A DNA stretch of 64,000 bases from Sinorhizobium fredii USDA 257 (GTDB lineage Bacteria > Pseudomonadota > Alphaproteobacteria > Rhizobiales > Rhizobiaceae), in assembly GCF_000265205.3 (NCBI RefSeq), contig NC_018000.1, positions 1,116,001 to 1,180,000 on the forward strand, read 5' to 3'. A model generated the notes under the pieces. It did no database searches. It was given only the letters and a program-made list of their open reading frames with translations, and was not told the DNA's origin. The position numbers and the translations under genes are program-made. Below, piece after piece: positions 1 through 9,508 of this stretch; position 1 is the first letter of the stretch, and every line of letters begins with the position of its first letter.

Positions 1-1260
1 TCGTGGCAGATGACGCTTTTCGTGGCGCTCGGTCTCGTCATTGTCCAGGTGGCGCATGCGGCGCTATCGGCCACTCTCAAGGGCCCCAGCCGCAACGTGA
101 CGTCCTTCAACAGCGATCTTGCGGCGCGGATGCTGCATCTCGTTCATGCGGGGCGACTGATCCGCGTATTCGGGCAGGAAAGCCGTGAAAAGGCGGCATT
201 CGATTCCGCTTCTGATTCCGTGCGCCACGCGGGCTTCGTGCTGCAAACCCGACAGGGCGTCCTGCCGCCGCTCACGGAAGCGCTGCATTCCGCCTTGTTC
301 CTGGCGGCGGTCGTCAGCGCCTGGTTCGTCGGCGTGAGCTTTCCAGTGATCGTCGCCTTCGTCGTGCTGCTCTATCGTCTGCAACCGCATGTGCGTGCCC
401 TGCAAATGTCCTGGAGCCAGATCCAGGGCTGGAGCGGGTCGCTGGAAGAGGTACGGTGGCTGCTGGATTCGTCGGACAAGCCAAAACCGCCATCGGGGAG
501 CGCGCCGATCGAGGGCCTCGACGAGGGGATCGTATTCAGTGACGTGACCTTCCGATATCCGGCCTCCGGCTCTCGTGCCGTCGTGCTGCGTTCGGCGAGC
601 TTCGATATTCGCAGCGGTTGCTCGACGGCGATCATCGGGCGGTCGGGTGCGGGCAAGAGCACCATCGTCAACCTCCTGTGCCGGTTCGTGGAGCCGGATG
701 AAGGTCGCATTCTCATCGATGGGGTGCCCCTCGAGCAGATCGATCCTGCTCAGTGGCGGCGCCAGATCGCTGTTGCGAGCCAGGACCTGGAGCTCGTGGA
801 TGGCACCATATTCGAGAACATCACCTACGGCCAAAGCGCCACGCTTGCCGAAGTCGAGCGCGCGGCGAGGCTCGCCGAGGCGCACAGCTTCATCGAAAAG
901 CTACCCGAAGGCTACCAGACGGTGGTCGGCTACCGCGGGGCGAGCCTCTCTGCCGGGCAGCGCCAGCGCATCGCGCTCGCCAGAGCGCTGGTGCGCGATC
1001 CGGCGATCCTCATTCTAGACGAGGCCACGAACGCCGTGGACGGCCTCTCGGAAGCGGCGATTGTCGAGACGCTCAAGTTGCGGGTCGGGCGGCGCACGAC
1101 GATCGTCATCAGCCACCACAGGAGCACAATCTCGTTCTGCGATGACGTCGTGGTGCTTGGCGGCGGGCGGGTCAAAAGCCGGGCCTCGCTCGCCGATGTG
1201 GCTTCGCTCAGCATGGACCAGCTCTACGAGTATGAAACGCAGATGGAGAGGCAGGGCTAG
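1..1260 (+). CDS. ABC exporter, membrane domain fused to ATPase (5' end missing)
   Basis: The reading frame is open from the first base, so the start codon and the first membrane segments lie upstream of the window. What remains is the end of an exporter membrane domain (hydrophobic stretches up to about base 390) followed by a complete nucleotide-binding domain. That domain has a Walker A GRSGAGKST near base 640, signature LSAGQRQRIALARAL near 943, and Walker B ILILDEATNAVD near 1006. It belongs to the MsbA/HlyB-like half-transporter class that exports lipids, glycans or peptides across the inner membrane. S. meliloti has a related gene, msbA2, close to surface-polysaccharide genes, which makes a role in envelope glycan export plausible. 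The substrate cannot be told from the sequence. Confidence is high for the family and low for the function. Confidence 0.9.
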   Translation, partial: SWQMTLFVALGLVIVQVAHAALSATLKGPSRNVTSFNSDLAARMLHLVHAGRLIRVFGQESREKAAFDSASDSVRHAGFVLQTRQGVLPPLTEALHSALFLAAVVSAWFVGVSFPVIVAFVVLLYRLQPHVRALQMSWSQIQGWSGSLEEVRWLLDSSDKPKPPSGSAPIEGLDEGIVFSDVTFRYPASGSRAVVLRSASFDIRSGCSTAIIGRSGAGKSTIVNLLCRFVEPDEGRILIDGVPLEQIDPAQWRRQIAVASQDLELVDGTIFENITYGQSATLAEVERAARLAEAHSFIEKLPEGYQTVVGYRGASLSAGQRQRIALARALVRDPAILILDEATNAVDGLSEAAIVETLKLRVGRRTTIVISHHRSTISFCDDVVVLGGGRVKSRASLADVASLSMDQLYEYETQMERQG

Positions 1261-1300
1261 AAAAAAGAGGCCGCGCGCCCTTGTCCGGATGCGCGGCCTT
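1261..1300 (-). terminator. intrinsic terminator of the aldolase gene
   Basis: A 9-bp perfect GC-rich stem (1268-1276 with 1291-1299) is followed, on the minus strand, by a T run (A run at 1261-1266 on the plus strand). It lies 27 bases past the aldolase stop. The convergent exporter gene ends at 1260, so the stem may also slow plus-strand transcripts. Confidence 0.75.
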
Positions 1301-1326
1301 GTCTCCCTGGCGTCGGAACGGCGCCG

Positions 1327-2373
1327 TCAGCCCACCTTGGCATAGCGCTTGGCCATTTCCGGCAGCCTCAGCACCCGGATCTTCGATGCCTGGCCGGCCG
1401 CATGGAAAGCCTCGAAGCGCTCCTTGCAGACCTCGGTCATACGGGCGATGGCCGGCTTCAGGTAGTTGCGCGGATCGAAATTGTCCGGATGTTCGATGTG
1501 GTGCTTGCGGATCTCGCCAGTAAAGGCGAGCCGTAGGTCCGTATCTATATTGACCTTGCGAACGCCGAGCGGGATGGCCTTCTGGATTTCCGAGACCGGC
1601 ACGCCCCAGGTCTTCTTCATTTTGCCGCCATAGGCGTTGAAGAGTTCCTGGAGGTGCGCCGGCACGGACGACGATCCGTGCATGACGAGGTGCGTATTGG
1701 GCAGCCGCTTGTTGATCTTGGCGATCGTCTCGATCGACAGGATCTCGCCGTCCGGCTCGCGCGTGAACTTGTAGGCGCCGTGGCTCGTGCCGATCGCCAC
1801 AGCCAGCGCATCGACGCCGGTCCTGGAGACGAAGTCGAGGGCCTGGTCGGGGTCGGTCAGCAATTCCTCTCGCGACAGCTTGCCCTCGAAGCCGTGACCG
1901 TCTTCCTTGTCGCCGGCGCCGGTTTCCAAGTTGCCGAGGCAACCAAGCTCGCCTTCGACCGAAACGCCGGCGGCGTGGGCGATCTTCACGACTTCAGCGG
2001 TGACCGCCACATTGTACTCGTAGCTCGCGACGGTCTTGCCGTCCTTTTCCAGCGAACCGTCCATCATCACCGAGGTGAATCCGTTGGTGATCGCCGAAAT
2101 GCAGGTCGACGGCTGGTCGCCATGGTCGAGATGCAGACAGACCGGGATGTGGGGAAATTCTTCCGCCGCGCCGAGGATCAGGTGGCGCAGGAAGGCGTCG
2201 CCCGCATAGGCGCGCGCGCCGCGGCTTGCCTGCAGGATCACCGGCGAGTCGGTCGCGTCGGCGGCGCGCATGACCGCCTGGATGTATTCGAGATTGTTCA
2301 CATTGAAGGCCGGCAGCGCATAGTCGTTCTCCGCCGCATGGTCGAGCAGTTGCCGCAATGTGATCAATGCCAT
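1327..2373 (-). CDS. fba: class II fructose-bisphosphate aldolase (Calvin-cycle subtype)
   Basis: Zinc-dependent aldolase that interconverts fructose 1,6-bisphosphate with glyceraldehyde 3-phosphate and dihydroxyacetone phosphate in the cytosol. The 348 residues match the usual length of the Cbb-type subfamily. Visible active-site landmarks are HLDHGD (residues 81-86, metal and catalytic region), VEGELG (139-144), the histidine of GTSHGAY (198), MHGSSSVP with a metal-binding His (232), and the phosphate-binding NIDTD (275-279). The start ATG follows GGGAGAATTCGA, an adequate ribosome-binding site. It stands alone on its strand with its own terminator and no other Calvin-cycle genes beside it, so it may serve glycolysis and gluconeogenesis rather than CO2 fixation. 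Confidence 0.95.
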   Translation of the reverse strand: MALITLRQLLDHAAENDYALPAFNVNNLEYIQAVMRAADATDSPVILQASRGARAYAGDAFLRHLILGAAEEFPHIPVCLHLDHGDQPSTCISAITNGFTSVMMDGSLEKDGKTVASYEYNVAVTAEVVKIAHAAGVSVEGELGCLGNLETGAGDKEDGHGFEGKLSREELLTDPDQALDFVSRTGVDALAVAIGTSHGAYKFTREPDGEILSIETIAKINKRLPNTHLVMHGSSSVPAHLQELFNAYGGKMKKTWGVPVSEIQKAIPLGVRKVNIDTDLRLAFTGEIRKHHIEHPDNFDPRNYLKPAIARMTEVCKERFEAFHAAGQASKIRVLRLPEMAKRYAKVG

Positions 2374-3141
2374 TCGAATTCTCCCTGATGCTGGTGCGCC
2401 TCACTCCAGGCGCCACGAATTGAAGCGGACAAATTCGCCGCCGAAGCAACGGGCCGTCCGCCGGCGATGCGGAGGGCACATGAGCGCGCTCCGATACCTC
2501 CGGAACCGGCACCCCGGACCCAAGTCAAACGCACAATAATTGATGCAGACCTTTTGGCAACCTGGCCAAAGCGCGGCGCGGGCACTTGATTGACGTGCGT
2601 CAGGGGATTTTGCTGTGGATGAAAAAGTGCCCTGCCAAAAATCACTACATTCGCTTTCTGGTTGGTGGTCGCCGCCCTTGCGCGAGGCAGGAATGACGCG
2701 GGCCTTTGGTGTCTGTCGGGTGCTTGGCGTCTCGGGATGATTTTCCCGGTTCGCGCGCTCCTCGATAGCGAGCATATCAGCTGCTCGCAAAAACATTGCG
2801 AAAGAGGCGGAAAATTTTTCTGCATATTACGTAAAGTGCCGCTTCAACTCATGAAGTTTGCAAGACAGTCTTCTAGCGCCGATGGCGGCGATGTCGGGTC
2901 GGCCTTTTCGATGTCATCTAAAACGTTGCAGTTGGTTGTTCTCGGCGCATAATTCGATTTGGCTTACCGGATCGGGAGGCGAAGGAATTCGTGCCAGAGG
3001 CATTACAACTTACGCGATAAATGAGAATTTCATTTTATAAAGAAGGGTGCAATTTTCCGTGAGAGTCGCCTTGCCTTCGGGGAAAATTTGCACTTCTCTC
3101 GTGCGATTGGCACATCCAAAACGAGGGGAAGGAGAAGAAAA
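2374..3141. other. 768-base intergenic region between aldolase and opp operon
   Basis: The region separates two divergent transcription units and should hold both promoters. No open frame in it has convincing codon use or a recognisable product. The last 150 bases before oppA are AT-rich (for example 3011-3045) and contain the inverted repeat listed separately. I could not identify a clear -35/-10 pair. Confidence 0.5.
3047..3093 (+). promoter_or_regulatory. inverted repeat in the oppA leader
   Basis: GTGCAATTTTCC at 3047-3058 faces GGAAAATTTGCAC at 3081-3093, an almost perfect 12-bp inverted repeat with one extra T. It ends 48 bases before the oppA start, so it could be an operator or a leader hairpin. 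Its role is inferred only from position and symmetry. Confidence 0.4.
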
Positions 3142-4740
3142 ATGGCTTCACTGAAACTCAACCTCAGCGCCGCCGCGCTCATCGGCTCGCTACTTATCGG
3201 CGCAAGCCCGGCGCTCGCCGAAGCGGTGCTGCACCGCGGCAATGCCGGCGAGCCACAGACGCTCGACCAGGCGCACACTTCCATCAACATCGAGGAATTT
3301 ATCCTCAAGGACCTCTATGAAGGCCTGACCATCTACGACGCCGCCGGCAAGATCATTCCGGGTGCCGCAGAAAGCTGGGAGCTTTCGGATGACGGGGTCG
3401 TCTATACGTTCAAGCTGCGCGCCGATGCCAAGTGGTCCGACGGCTCGGCGGTCACGGCCGAAGACTTCGCCTTCTCGTTCCGCCGCGTCGAGGATCCGAA
3501 GACGGCTGCCGAATACGCCAACATCCTCTTCCCGATCAAGAACGCCGAAAAGGTCAACAAGGGCGAGGTGCCGGTCGACCGGCTCGGCGTCAAGGCCGTC
3601 GACGAAAAGACGCTCGAAGTGACGCTGGAGCGGCCGACGCCGTTCTTCCTGGAACTTCTGGCGCACCAGACCGCTCTTCCGGTCAGCAAGGCGAGCGTCG
3701 AGAAGAACGGCGCCGATTTCGTCAAGCCGGGCGTGATGGTGTCGAACGGCGCCTTTCGCCTGACCGCGCACGTTCCGAACGACAGCCTGACGGTCGAGAA
3801 GAACTCGAACTATTGGGATGCCGCCAGCGTCAAGCTCGACAAGGTGATCTTCTACCCGATCGACGACCAGGCTGCCTCGGTGCGCCGCTTCGAAGCGAAG
3901 GAGATGGACCTCGTTTATAACTTCTCGGCGGACCAGATCGAGCGGCTGCGCACGTCCTATGGCGACCAGGTCCATGTCTCGCCGACGCTTGCGACCTACT
4001 ACTACGCCTTCGACACGCGGCAGGAGCCCTATAGCGACGTCCGCGTTCGCCGGGCGCTCTCGATGGCGGTTGACCGCGACTTCCTCGCCAAGGAGATCTA
4101 CAGCGGTTCGCAACTTCCGTCCTACTCGATGGTGCCGCCGGGCATCGAAGGCTACGGCGACCCCGCCAAGGCAGACTTCGCGGATATGTCGCAGCTTGAC
4201 CGTGAAGACAAGGCGGTCGAACTGATGAAGGAGGCCGGTTATGGTGAAGGCGGCAAGCCGCTGAACATCGAAATCCGCTACAACACCAACCCGAACCATG
4301 AGCGTGTCGCCACGGCTGTTGCCGACATGTGGAAGAACACCTTCGGCGCCAAGGTCTCGCTCGTGAACCTCGACGTGTCTTCGCATTACGCCTACCTGCA
4401 GGAAGGCGGCAAGTTCAACGTCGCCCGGGCCGGCTGGGTCGCCGACTATGCCGACGCCGAGAACTTCCTGGCGTTGAGCGTCAGCAGCAACAAGACCTTC
4501 AACTATGGCCACTTCGAAAACGCCGAATTCGATGCATTGATGAAGAAGTCCTATGAAGAACAGGATCCGACGGCGCGCTCGAAGATCCTCCATGAGGCCG
4601 AGACCCTGCTGATGAAGGAGCAGCCAATTGCGCCGTTCCTGACCCAGGCGGACCTGTGGCTCGTCTCGAGCCGTGTCAAGGGCTGGCAGGACAATGCGCC
4701 GAACGCGCACTTGAGCAAGTTCCTGAGCATCGCCGAATAA
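3142..4740 (+). CDS. oppA: oligopeptide ABC transporter, periplasmic binding protein
   Basis: Family 5 extracellular solute-binding protein (OppA/DppA class) that captures peptides in the periplasm for the permeases encoded just downstream. The ATG at 3142 is chosen over an in-frame ATG at 3088 because GGGGAAGGAGAAG directly precedes it and the protein then begins with a signal peptide. That peptide has a basic n-region and a hydrophobic core, with cleavage after ALA near residue 27. The 532-residue length is typical. The body contains the family features LYEGLTIYDAAGKIIPGAAE near the N terminus and LRADAKWSDGSAVTAEDF. A strong hairpin follows the stop codon. Peptide preference cannot be inferred from sequence. 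Confidence 0.93.
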   Translation: MASLKLNLSAAALIGSLLIGASPALAEAVLHRGNAGEPQTLDQAHTSINIEEFILKDLYEGLTIYDAAGKIIPGAAESWELSDDGVVYTFKLRADAKWSDGSAVTAEDFAFSFRRVEDPKTAAEYANILFPIKNAEKVNKGEVPVDRLGVKAVDEKTLEVTLERPTPFFLELLAHQTALPVSKASVEKNGADFVKPGVMVSNGAFRLTAHVPNDSLTVEKNSNYWDAASVKLDKVIFYPIDDQAASVRRFEAKEMDLVYNFSADQIERLRTSYGDQVHVSPTLATYYYAFDTRQEPYSDVRVRRALSMAVDRDFLAKEIYSGSQLPSYSMVPPGIEGYGDPAKADFADMSQLDREDKAVELMKEAGYGEGGKPLNIEIRYNTNPNHERVATAVADMWKNTFGAKVSLVNLDVSSHYAYLQEGGKFNVARAGWVADYADAENFLALSVSSNKTFNYGHFENAEFDALMKKSYEEQDPTARSKILHEAETLLMKEQPIAPFLTQADLWLVSSRVKGWQDNAPNAHLSKFLSIAE

Positions 4741-4749
4741 CGAACTGAG

Positions 4750-4778
4750 GCGACGCGCGGGCTGCTCCCGCGCGTCGC
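4750..4778 (+). promoter_or_regulatory. intercistronic hairpin between oppA and oppB
   Basis: A perfect 12-bp GC-rich stem (4750-4761 with 4767-4778) has a 5-base loop and no T run. It sits in the 53-base gap between the binding-protein and permease genes. Such hairpins commonly protect the upstream message or attenuate the downstream genes, so that more binding protein than permease is made. Here that is inference from position. Confidence 0.6.
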
Positions 4779-4793
4779 TTCCGGAGCAAGTCC

Positions 4794-5717
4794 ATGATTT
4801 CCTTCGTCCTTCGCCGACTGGCGAGCGCGGTGCCGACGCTGTTCATCGTCGTAACCATCTCTTTCTTTCTGATGCGGTTTGCCCCTGGTGGGCCCTTCAA
4901 TCTTGAGCGTCCTCTCCCTCCGCAGACGATGGAGAACCTGATGAGGACCTATCACCTCGATCAGCCGCTCTGGCGCCAATACGTTACGTATCTCAGCAAT
5001 GCGGTGACGGGCGACTTCGGTCCGAGCTACATCTACCATGATAACAACGTCGCGCAGCTGATCGGCAAGGGCCTGCCCTATTCGATGGAGCTCGGCTTCT
5101 ACGCCCTGCTGCTTGCGGTGATCGGCGGCGTCATCGCCGGCACGATCGCGGCGCTCCGGCAGAACAGCTTGCTCGACTTCGCCGTCATGTCTGTCTCGAC
5201 GATCGGTGTAACCGTCCCGAACTTCGTCGTCGGCCCGGTACTGACCCTTATCTTCGCGATCATGCTCGCCTGGCTTCCGGCCGGCGGCTGGGGCGACGGA
5301 TCGTTCCGCTTCCTGATCCTGCCGATGATCGCACTCGCGCTGCCGCAGCTTGCCGTCTTCGCCAGGCTGACGCGCGGCTCGATGATCGAGGCGCTGAACA
5401 CCGACCACATCCGCACGGCAAAGGCCTATGGATTGCCGTCCCGCGCCGTCGTCGTCACCCATGCGATGCGCGGCGCCATGCTGCCGGTCGTTTCCTATCT
5501 GGCGCCTTGCGCGGCGGCTCTGCTCACCGGTTCGGCGGTCGTCGAGACGATTTTCACCATTCCAGGCGTCGGGCGCTATTTCGTTCTCGGGGCGATCAAC
5601 CGCGACTACACGCTCGTCATGGGTACGGTGATCCTCATCGCCATCTTCGTCATCGTCTTCAATCTTCTGGTCGATATTCTCTACGGCCTGCTCGATCCGA
5701 GGGTTCGCCATGACTGA
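4794..5717 (+). CDS. oppB: oligopeptide ABC transporter, permease 1
   Basis: Integral inner-membrane permease of the OppB/DppB type, 307 residues. The N terminus (MISFVLRRLASAVPTLFIVV) is the classic first membrane helix of the family. The binding-protein-dependent transport signature with its EAA-like loop falls in the region RTAKAYGLPSRAVVVTHAMR (about residues 205-224), which contacts the ATPase. About six membrane segments can be read. It follows oppA by 53 bases and overlaps the next permease gene by 8 bases, so translational coupling is likely. Family assignment is secure. Confidence 0.93.
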   Translation: MISFVLRRLASAVPTLFIVVTISFFLMRFAPGGPFNLERPLPPQTMENLMRTYHLDQPLWRQYVTYLSNAVTGDFGPSYIYHDNNVAQLIGKGLPYSMELGFYALLLAVIGGVIAGTIAALRQNSLLDFAVMSVSTIGVTVPNFVVGPVLTLIFAIMLAWLPAGGWGDGSFRFLILPMIALALPQLAVFARLTRGSMIEALNTDHIRTAKAYGLPSRAVVVTHAMRGAMLPVVSYLAPCAAALLTGSAVVETIFTIPGVGRYFVLGAINRDYTLVMGTVILIAIFVIVFNLLVDILYGLLDPRVRHD

Positions 5718-6840
5718 TATCGTCCAGGTACCGGTGGCCTCGCCGGAAATGAAGGGCCGAAGCCTCTTCCAACTCGCGGCGCTACGCTTCCGCCGCAACC
5801 GTGCCGCCATGGCGGGCTGCATCATGCTGGCGCTGATCGCGCTCTTCTCCTTTGTCGGACCCTCCTTCTCTCCGCACACCTACGACGAGGTCTTCCCGTC
5901 CTATGTGTCGATCGGCCCGAGCCTCGAGCCGCGGCCCGACACCTCGACGCTTCAGGAGGTGATGGAGGGCGTCGCGACCCGTGCCCGCGTAACGCTGAAG
6001 GAATTTGCCGTCGAGGGTGAAACCTTCACCGCTACGGTGACCTCCGAGCAGCCGATCGATCCGCGCACCACGCGCTATTTCGACAGGGCGAACGAATTTG
6101 AAAACACCCAGGTCGTGGCGACCGAGGATGACGGCCGTACGCTGAGGGTCGAGGGCCAGGTGGATCGTGAGTATTTCCCCTTCGGCACCGATTCCAACGG
6201 TCGCGACCTGCTGGTCCGCGTCATGCTCGGCGGGCAGATCTCGATCGCCGTCGGCCTGCTCGCCAGCCTCGTGTCGCTCGGCCTCGGGGTCGTCTACGGG
6301 GCAACGTCCGGCTATATCGGCGGGCGCGTCGACAACGCCATGATGCGCTTCGTCGAGATCCTCTATTCGCTGCCCTTCGTCTTCCTCGTCGTTGTGCTGG
6401 TCGTCTTCTTCGGGCGGAGCTTCATCCTGATCTTCCTGGTGATCGGCGCGGTCGAGTGGCTGGACATGGCCCGCATCGTCCGGGGCCAGACGCTCGCTCT
6501 TAAACGTCGCGAATTCGTGGGTGCGGCGCAGGCCCTTGGCCTCACGGACTGGCAGATCATCCGCCGGCACATCATTCCGAACACCATCGGCCCGGTGATC
6601 GTCTTCGTGACCGTCGTGGTGCCGAAGGTGATCCTGCTCGAAAGCTTCCTGTCTTTCCTCGGCCTTGGCGTGCAGGCACCTCTGACGAGTTGGGGGGCGC
6701 TCATCTCGGAGGGCGCAAACAATATCCAGTCGGCGCCGTGGTTGCTCATCTTCCCGGCCATCTTCTTCGTCGTCACGCTGTTTTCGCTGAACTTTGTCGG
6801 TGACGGCCTGCGCGATGCGCTCGATCCCAAGGACCGCTGA
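5710..6840 (+). CDS. oppC: oligopeptide ABC transporter, permease 2 with enlarged periplasmic loop
   Basis: OppC/DppC-type permease, 376 residues, longer than the usual roughly 290-300. The extra length lies between the first membrane helix (about residues 33-52) and the conserved FGTDSNGRDLLVRVMLGGQIS segment (about 157-177). It forms a predicted periplasmic loop of about 120 residues with a beta-rich, charged composition. The EAA region (RREFVGAAQALGLTDWQIIRRH) and the C-terminal helices are normal. The start overlaps the end of oppB and the stop directly precedes the ATPase gene. The loop may contact the binding protein, but this is inference. Confidence 0.92.
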   Translation: MTDIVQVPVASPEMKGRSLFQLAALRFRRNRAAMAGCIMLALIALFSFVGPSFSPHTYDEVFPSYVSIGPSLEPRPDTSTLQEVMEGVATRARVTLKEFAVEGETFTATVTSEQPIDPRTTRYFDRANEFENTQVVATEDDGRTLRVEGQVDREYFPFGTDSNGRDLLVRVMLGGQISIAVGLLASLVSLGLGVVYGATSGYIGGRVDNAMMRFVEILYSLPFVFLVVVLVVFFGRSFILIFLVIGAVEWLDMARIVRGQTLALKRREFVGAAQALGLTDWQIIRRHIIPNTIGPVIVFVTVVVPKVILLESFLSFLGLGVQAPLTSWGALISEGANNIQSAPWLLIFPAIFFVVTLFSLNFVGDGLRDALDPKDR

Positions 6841-6841
6841 C

Positions 6842-8443
6842 ATGGCAGACATCAAGGATTCCATTCTCACCGTCCGCGGCCTCAAGGTGGACTTTTCGAC
6901 GCCCGACGGCACGGTCGAGGCCGTCAAGGGCATCAATCTCGATGTGCATGCCGGCGAAACGCTTGCGGTAGTCGGCGAATCCGGCTCGGGCAAGAGCCAG
7001 ACGATGATGGGGATCATGGGACTGCTCGCGAAGAACGGCACGGTTGCCGGCGGGGCGCTGTACCGCGGCCAGGAACTCATTGGCCTTCCACCGAAGGCGC
7101 TCAACGATGTGCGCGGGTCGAAGATCACGATGATCTTCCAGGAGCCGATGACTTCGCTCGATCCGCTGTACACGATTGGCCGGCAGATCGCCGAACCGAT
7201 CGTCCATCACCGCGGCGGCACGTTCAAGCAGGCGCGCAAGCGCGTGTTCGAACTCCTGGAATTGGTCGGCATTCCCGAACCGGCGCGCCGCATCGACAGC
7301 TATCCGCATGAGCTCTCGGGCGGCCAGCGCCAGCGAGTGATGATCGCCATGGCGCTTGCCAACGAGCCGGACATCCTGATCGCCGACGAGCCGACGACGG
7401 CGCTCGACGTGACCATCCAGGCGCAAATCCTCGATCTGCTCAAATCGCTGCAGCAGCGGTTCGGCATGGCGATCGTGCTGATCACGCACGATCTCGGTAT
7501 CGTCAAGCACTTCGCCGACCGCGTCGCCGTGATGCGCCGAGGCGAGGTCGTGGAGCAGGGGAGAACGACGGAGATTTTCGAGCACCCTAAGGCCGACTAC
7601 ACGAAGATGCTGCTCGCCGCCGAGCCGAGCGGCCGCAAGGCTTCGCCGCCGGGCCATGCGCCGATCATTCTCGAGGGCCGCGACGTGGCGGTCGAGTACG
7701 CCATCGGCAGGGGCCTCTTCGGCGGCTCGTCCTCCGTCTTCCGGGCGGTTGACGGCGTCAACCTGCGCCTGCGGCAGGGCCAGACCATCGGCATCGTCGG
7801 CGAGTCCGGTTCGGGGAAATCGACGCTCGGGCGGGCACTGTTGAGATTGCTGCCGAGCAACGGCTACTACCGTTTCGGTACGATCGACATTTCCGGCTTC
7901 GACCGCGGCACCATGCGGCCCTTGCGCCGCGAGCTCCAGCTCGTCTTTCAGGATCCCTACGGCTCGCTTTCGCCGCGCCTGACGGTGGGCGAGATCATCA
8001 CCGAGGGCCTCTATGTCCACGAGCCGGGGCTGAGCCGTGCGGAGCGCGACCGGCGCGCCATTGCGGCCCTGAAGGAAGTCGGCCTCGATCCAGCCTCACG
8101 CAACCGCTATCCGCACGAATTCTCGGGCGGCCAACGCCAGCGCATCGCAATTGCCCGGGCGATGATCCTGAAGCCGAAGGTGGTGATTCTCGACGAGCCC
8201 ACCTCCGCTCTCGACCGGTCGGTACAGGGCCAGGTGATCGAACTGCTCCGCGACCTGCAGGAGAAGCACGGCCTTTCCTACATCTTCATCAGCCACGATC
8301 TTTCTGTGGTGAAGGCGATGTCGGACTATGTGATCGTCATGAAGAACGGCCGCATCGTCGAAGAGGGGGAGACGGACGCGATTTTCGAAGCGCCGAGGGA
8401 GCCTTACACGAAGACGCTGATCGGCGCCGCCTTCAATGTCTGA
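6842..8443 (+). CDS. oppD: oligopeptide ABC transporter, tandem ATPase (OppD-OppF type)
   Basis: A single 533-residue protein carries two complete nucleotide-binding domains, corresponding to OppD and OppF of other bacteria. The first has [24 protein letters not shown] and [12 protein letters not shown]. The second has [26 protein letters not shown] and [11 protein letters not shown]. It powers peptide import through the two upstream permeases. The ATG at 6842 is preferred to one at 6794, which would lie inside oppC. It starts 1 base after the oppC stop codon. Both active sites look intact, so the transporter should be functional. Confidence 0.94.
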   Translation: MADIKDSILTVRGLKVDFSTPDGTVEAVKGINLDVHAGETLAVVGESGSGKSQTMMGIMGLLAKNGTVAGGALYRGQELIGLPPKALNDVRGSKITMIFQEPMTSLDPLYTIGRQIAEPIVHHRGGTFKQARKRVFELLELVGIPEPARRIDSYPHELSGGQRQRVMIAMALANEPDILIADEPTTALDVTIQAQILDLLKSLQQRFGMAIVLITHDLGIVKHFADRVAVMRRGEVVEQGRTTEIFEHPKADYTKMLLAAEPSGRKASPPGHAPIILEGRDVAVEYAIGRGLFGGSSSVFRAVDGVNLRLRQGQTIGIVGESGSGKSTLGRALLRLLPSNGYYRFGTIDISGFDRGTMRPLRRELQLVFQDPYGSLSPRLTVGEIITEGLYVHEPGLSRAERDRRAIAALKEVGLDPASRNRYPHEFSGGQRQRIAIARAMILKPKVVILDEPTSALDRSVQGQVIELLRDLQEKHGLSYIFISHDLSVVKAMSDYVIVMKNGRIVEEGETDAIFEAPREPYTKTLIGAAFNV

Positions 8444-8526
8444 CGATTCTACCGTCGGCGTTGTCCCCTAACTAACTTAAGGAAACATGCAGTAGCGGAG
8501 GGCCGCCCGCCGCTGTTGTCTGGCGC

Positions 8527-9495
8527 CTATACGGCTCTTAGCCGCAGATCGCCAATTTCGGAGTGCGCCTTGAACCAGGCATAGGTAAGTTCCAGGCCTG
8601 CGCGAAGCGTATGCTTGGGTCGCCATCCGGTTGCGAACAGCTTGCCGACGTCCATCAGCTTGCGCGGTGTCCCATCCGGCTTGGAGGGGTCCGCTTGAAT
8701 CTCGCCCGTAAAGCCAACCACGTCGGCGATAAGCATTGCGAGGTCCAGGATGGAGACATCCTCGCCAGAGCCGACGTTGAGGTGGCTATCCGCCGAATAT
8801 GTTTTGAGCATATGGACAATGGCGTCGGCGGCATCGTCCACATGGAGGAATTCGCGTCTCGGTCTGCCGGACCCCCAGATCGTCAGGCTGGGTTCTCCTG
8901 CGATCTTCGCGTCGTGGGTCCGGCGCATGAGTGCCGGGACCACGTGGCTTTTTTCCAGGTCGAAGTTGTCTCCCGGACCGTATAGATTGCACGGCATTGC
9001 CGAGACATAATCGGCACCATACTGGCGCCGGTAGGCTTGGCACAGCTTCAGACCAGCGATCTTGGCGATGGCGTACCACTCGTTGGTCGGTTCCAAGGGG
9101 CTTGTGAGAAGAGCGTCTTCCACGATCGGCTGTGGGGCCAGCTTCGGATAGATGCACGATGAGCCCAGGAACAGGAGTCTCTCGGCGCCACATCGGAAGG
9201 CGCCGTGGATGACATTCGTTTCGATCAGCAAGTTGTCCAGCAGGAAATCGGCCGGATTCCGATCATTGGCCAGAATCCCGCCGACCTTTGCGGCGGCGAG
9301 AACCACGGCGTCCGGCCTGGTTTCCTGCATCCAGCGATGCACGGCGTCCTGACTTCTAAGGTCGAGCACGTCGCGCCCGGCCGTTACCACCTCGCAGTTT
9401 TCCTGCTCCAATCGCCGCACCAGGGCCGAGCCGACCATGCCGCGGTGGCCGGCAACGAATACCCGTTTTGCTCCGAGCCGATAAACGTAGTCCAT
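8527..9495 (-). CDS. fcl: GDP-L-fucose synthase (GDP-4-keto-6-deoxymannose epimerase/reductase)
   Basis: Extended SDR of 322 residues. It converts GDP-4-keto-6-deoxy-D-mannose to GDP-L-fucose with NADPH in the cytosol. Visible features are the nucleotide-binding [10 protein letters not shown] (about 17-26), the substrate loop SSCIYPK with the catalytic Ser and Cys, the YAIAK tyrosine/lysine pair, and [11 protein letters not shown] after it. It starts 13 bases after the stop of the dehydratase gene, so the two form a two-gene unit. Because a GDP-heptose operon lies next to it, the natural substrate could instead be a GDP-4-keto-6-deoxyheptose. Sequence alone does not decide. Confidence 0.9.
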   Translation of the reverse strand: MDYVYRLGAKRVFVAGHRGMVGSALVRRLEQENCEVVTAGRDVLDLRSQDAVHRWMQETRPDAVVLAAAKVGGILANDRNPADFLLDNLLIETNVIHGAFRCGAERLLFLGSSCIYPKLAPQPIVEDALLTSPLEPTNEWYAIAKIAGLKLCQAYRRQYGADYVSAMPCNLYGPGDNFDLEKSHVVPALMRRTHDAKIAGEPSLTIWGSGRPRREFLHVDDAADAIVHMLKTYSADSHLNVGSGEDVSILDLAMLIADVVGFTGEIQADPSKPDGTPRKLMDVGKLFATGWRPKHTLRAGLELTYAWFKAHSEIGDLRLRAV

Positions 9496-9508
9496 CGCTG
9501 ATGGCCCT

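Noticed and set aside
3190..4710. 506-codon open frame on the minus strand
   Set aside because: It lies opposite oppA, whose protein is clearly recognisable; high GC gives long antisense frames.
4551..5879. 442-codon open frame on the minus strand
   Set aside because: It runs antisense to the end of oppA and all of oppB and has low-complexity, charged composition typical of shadow frames.
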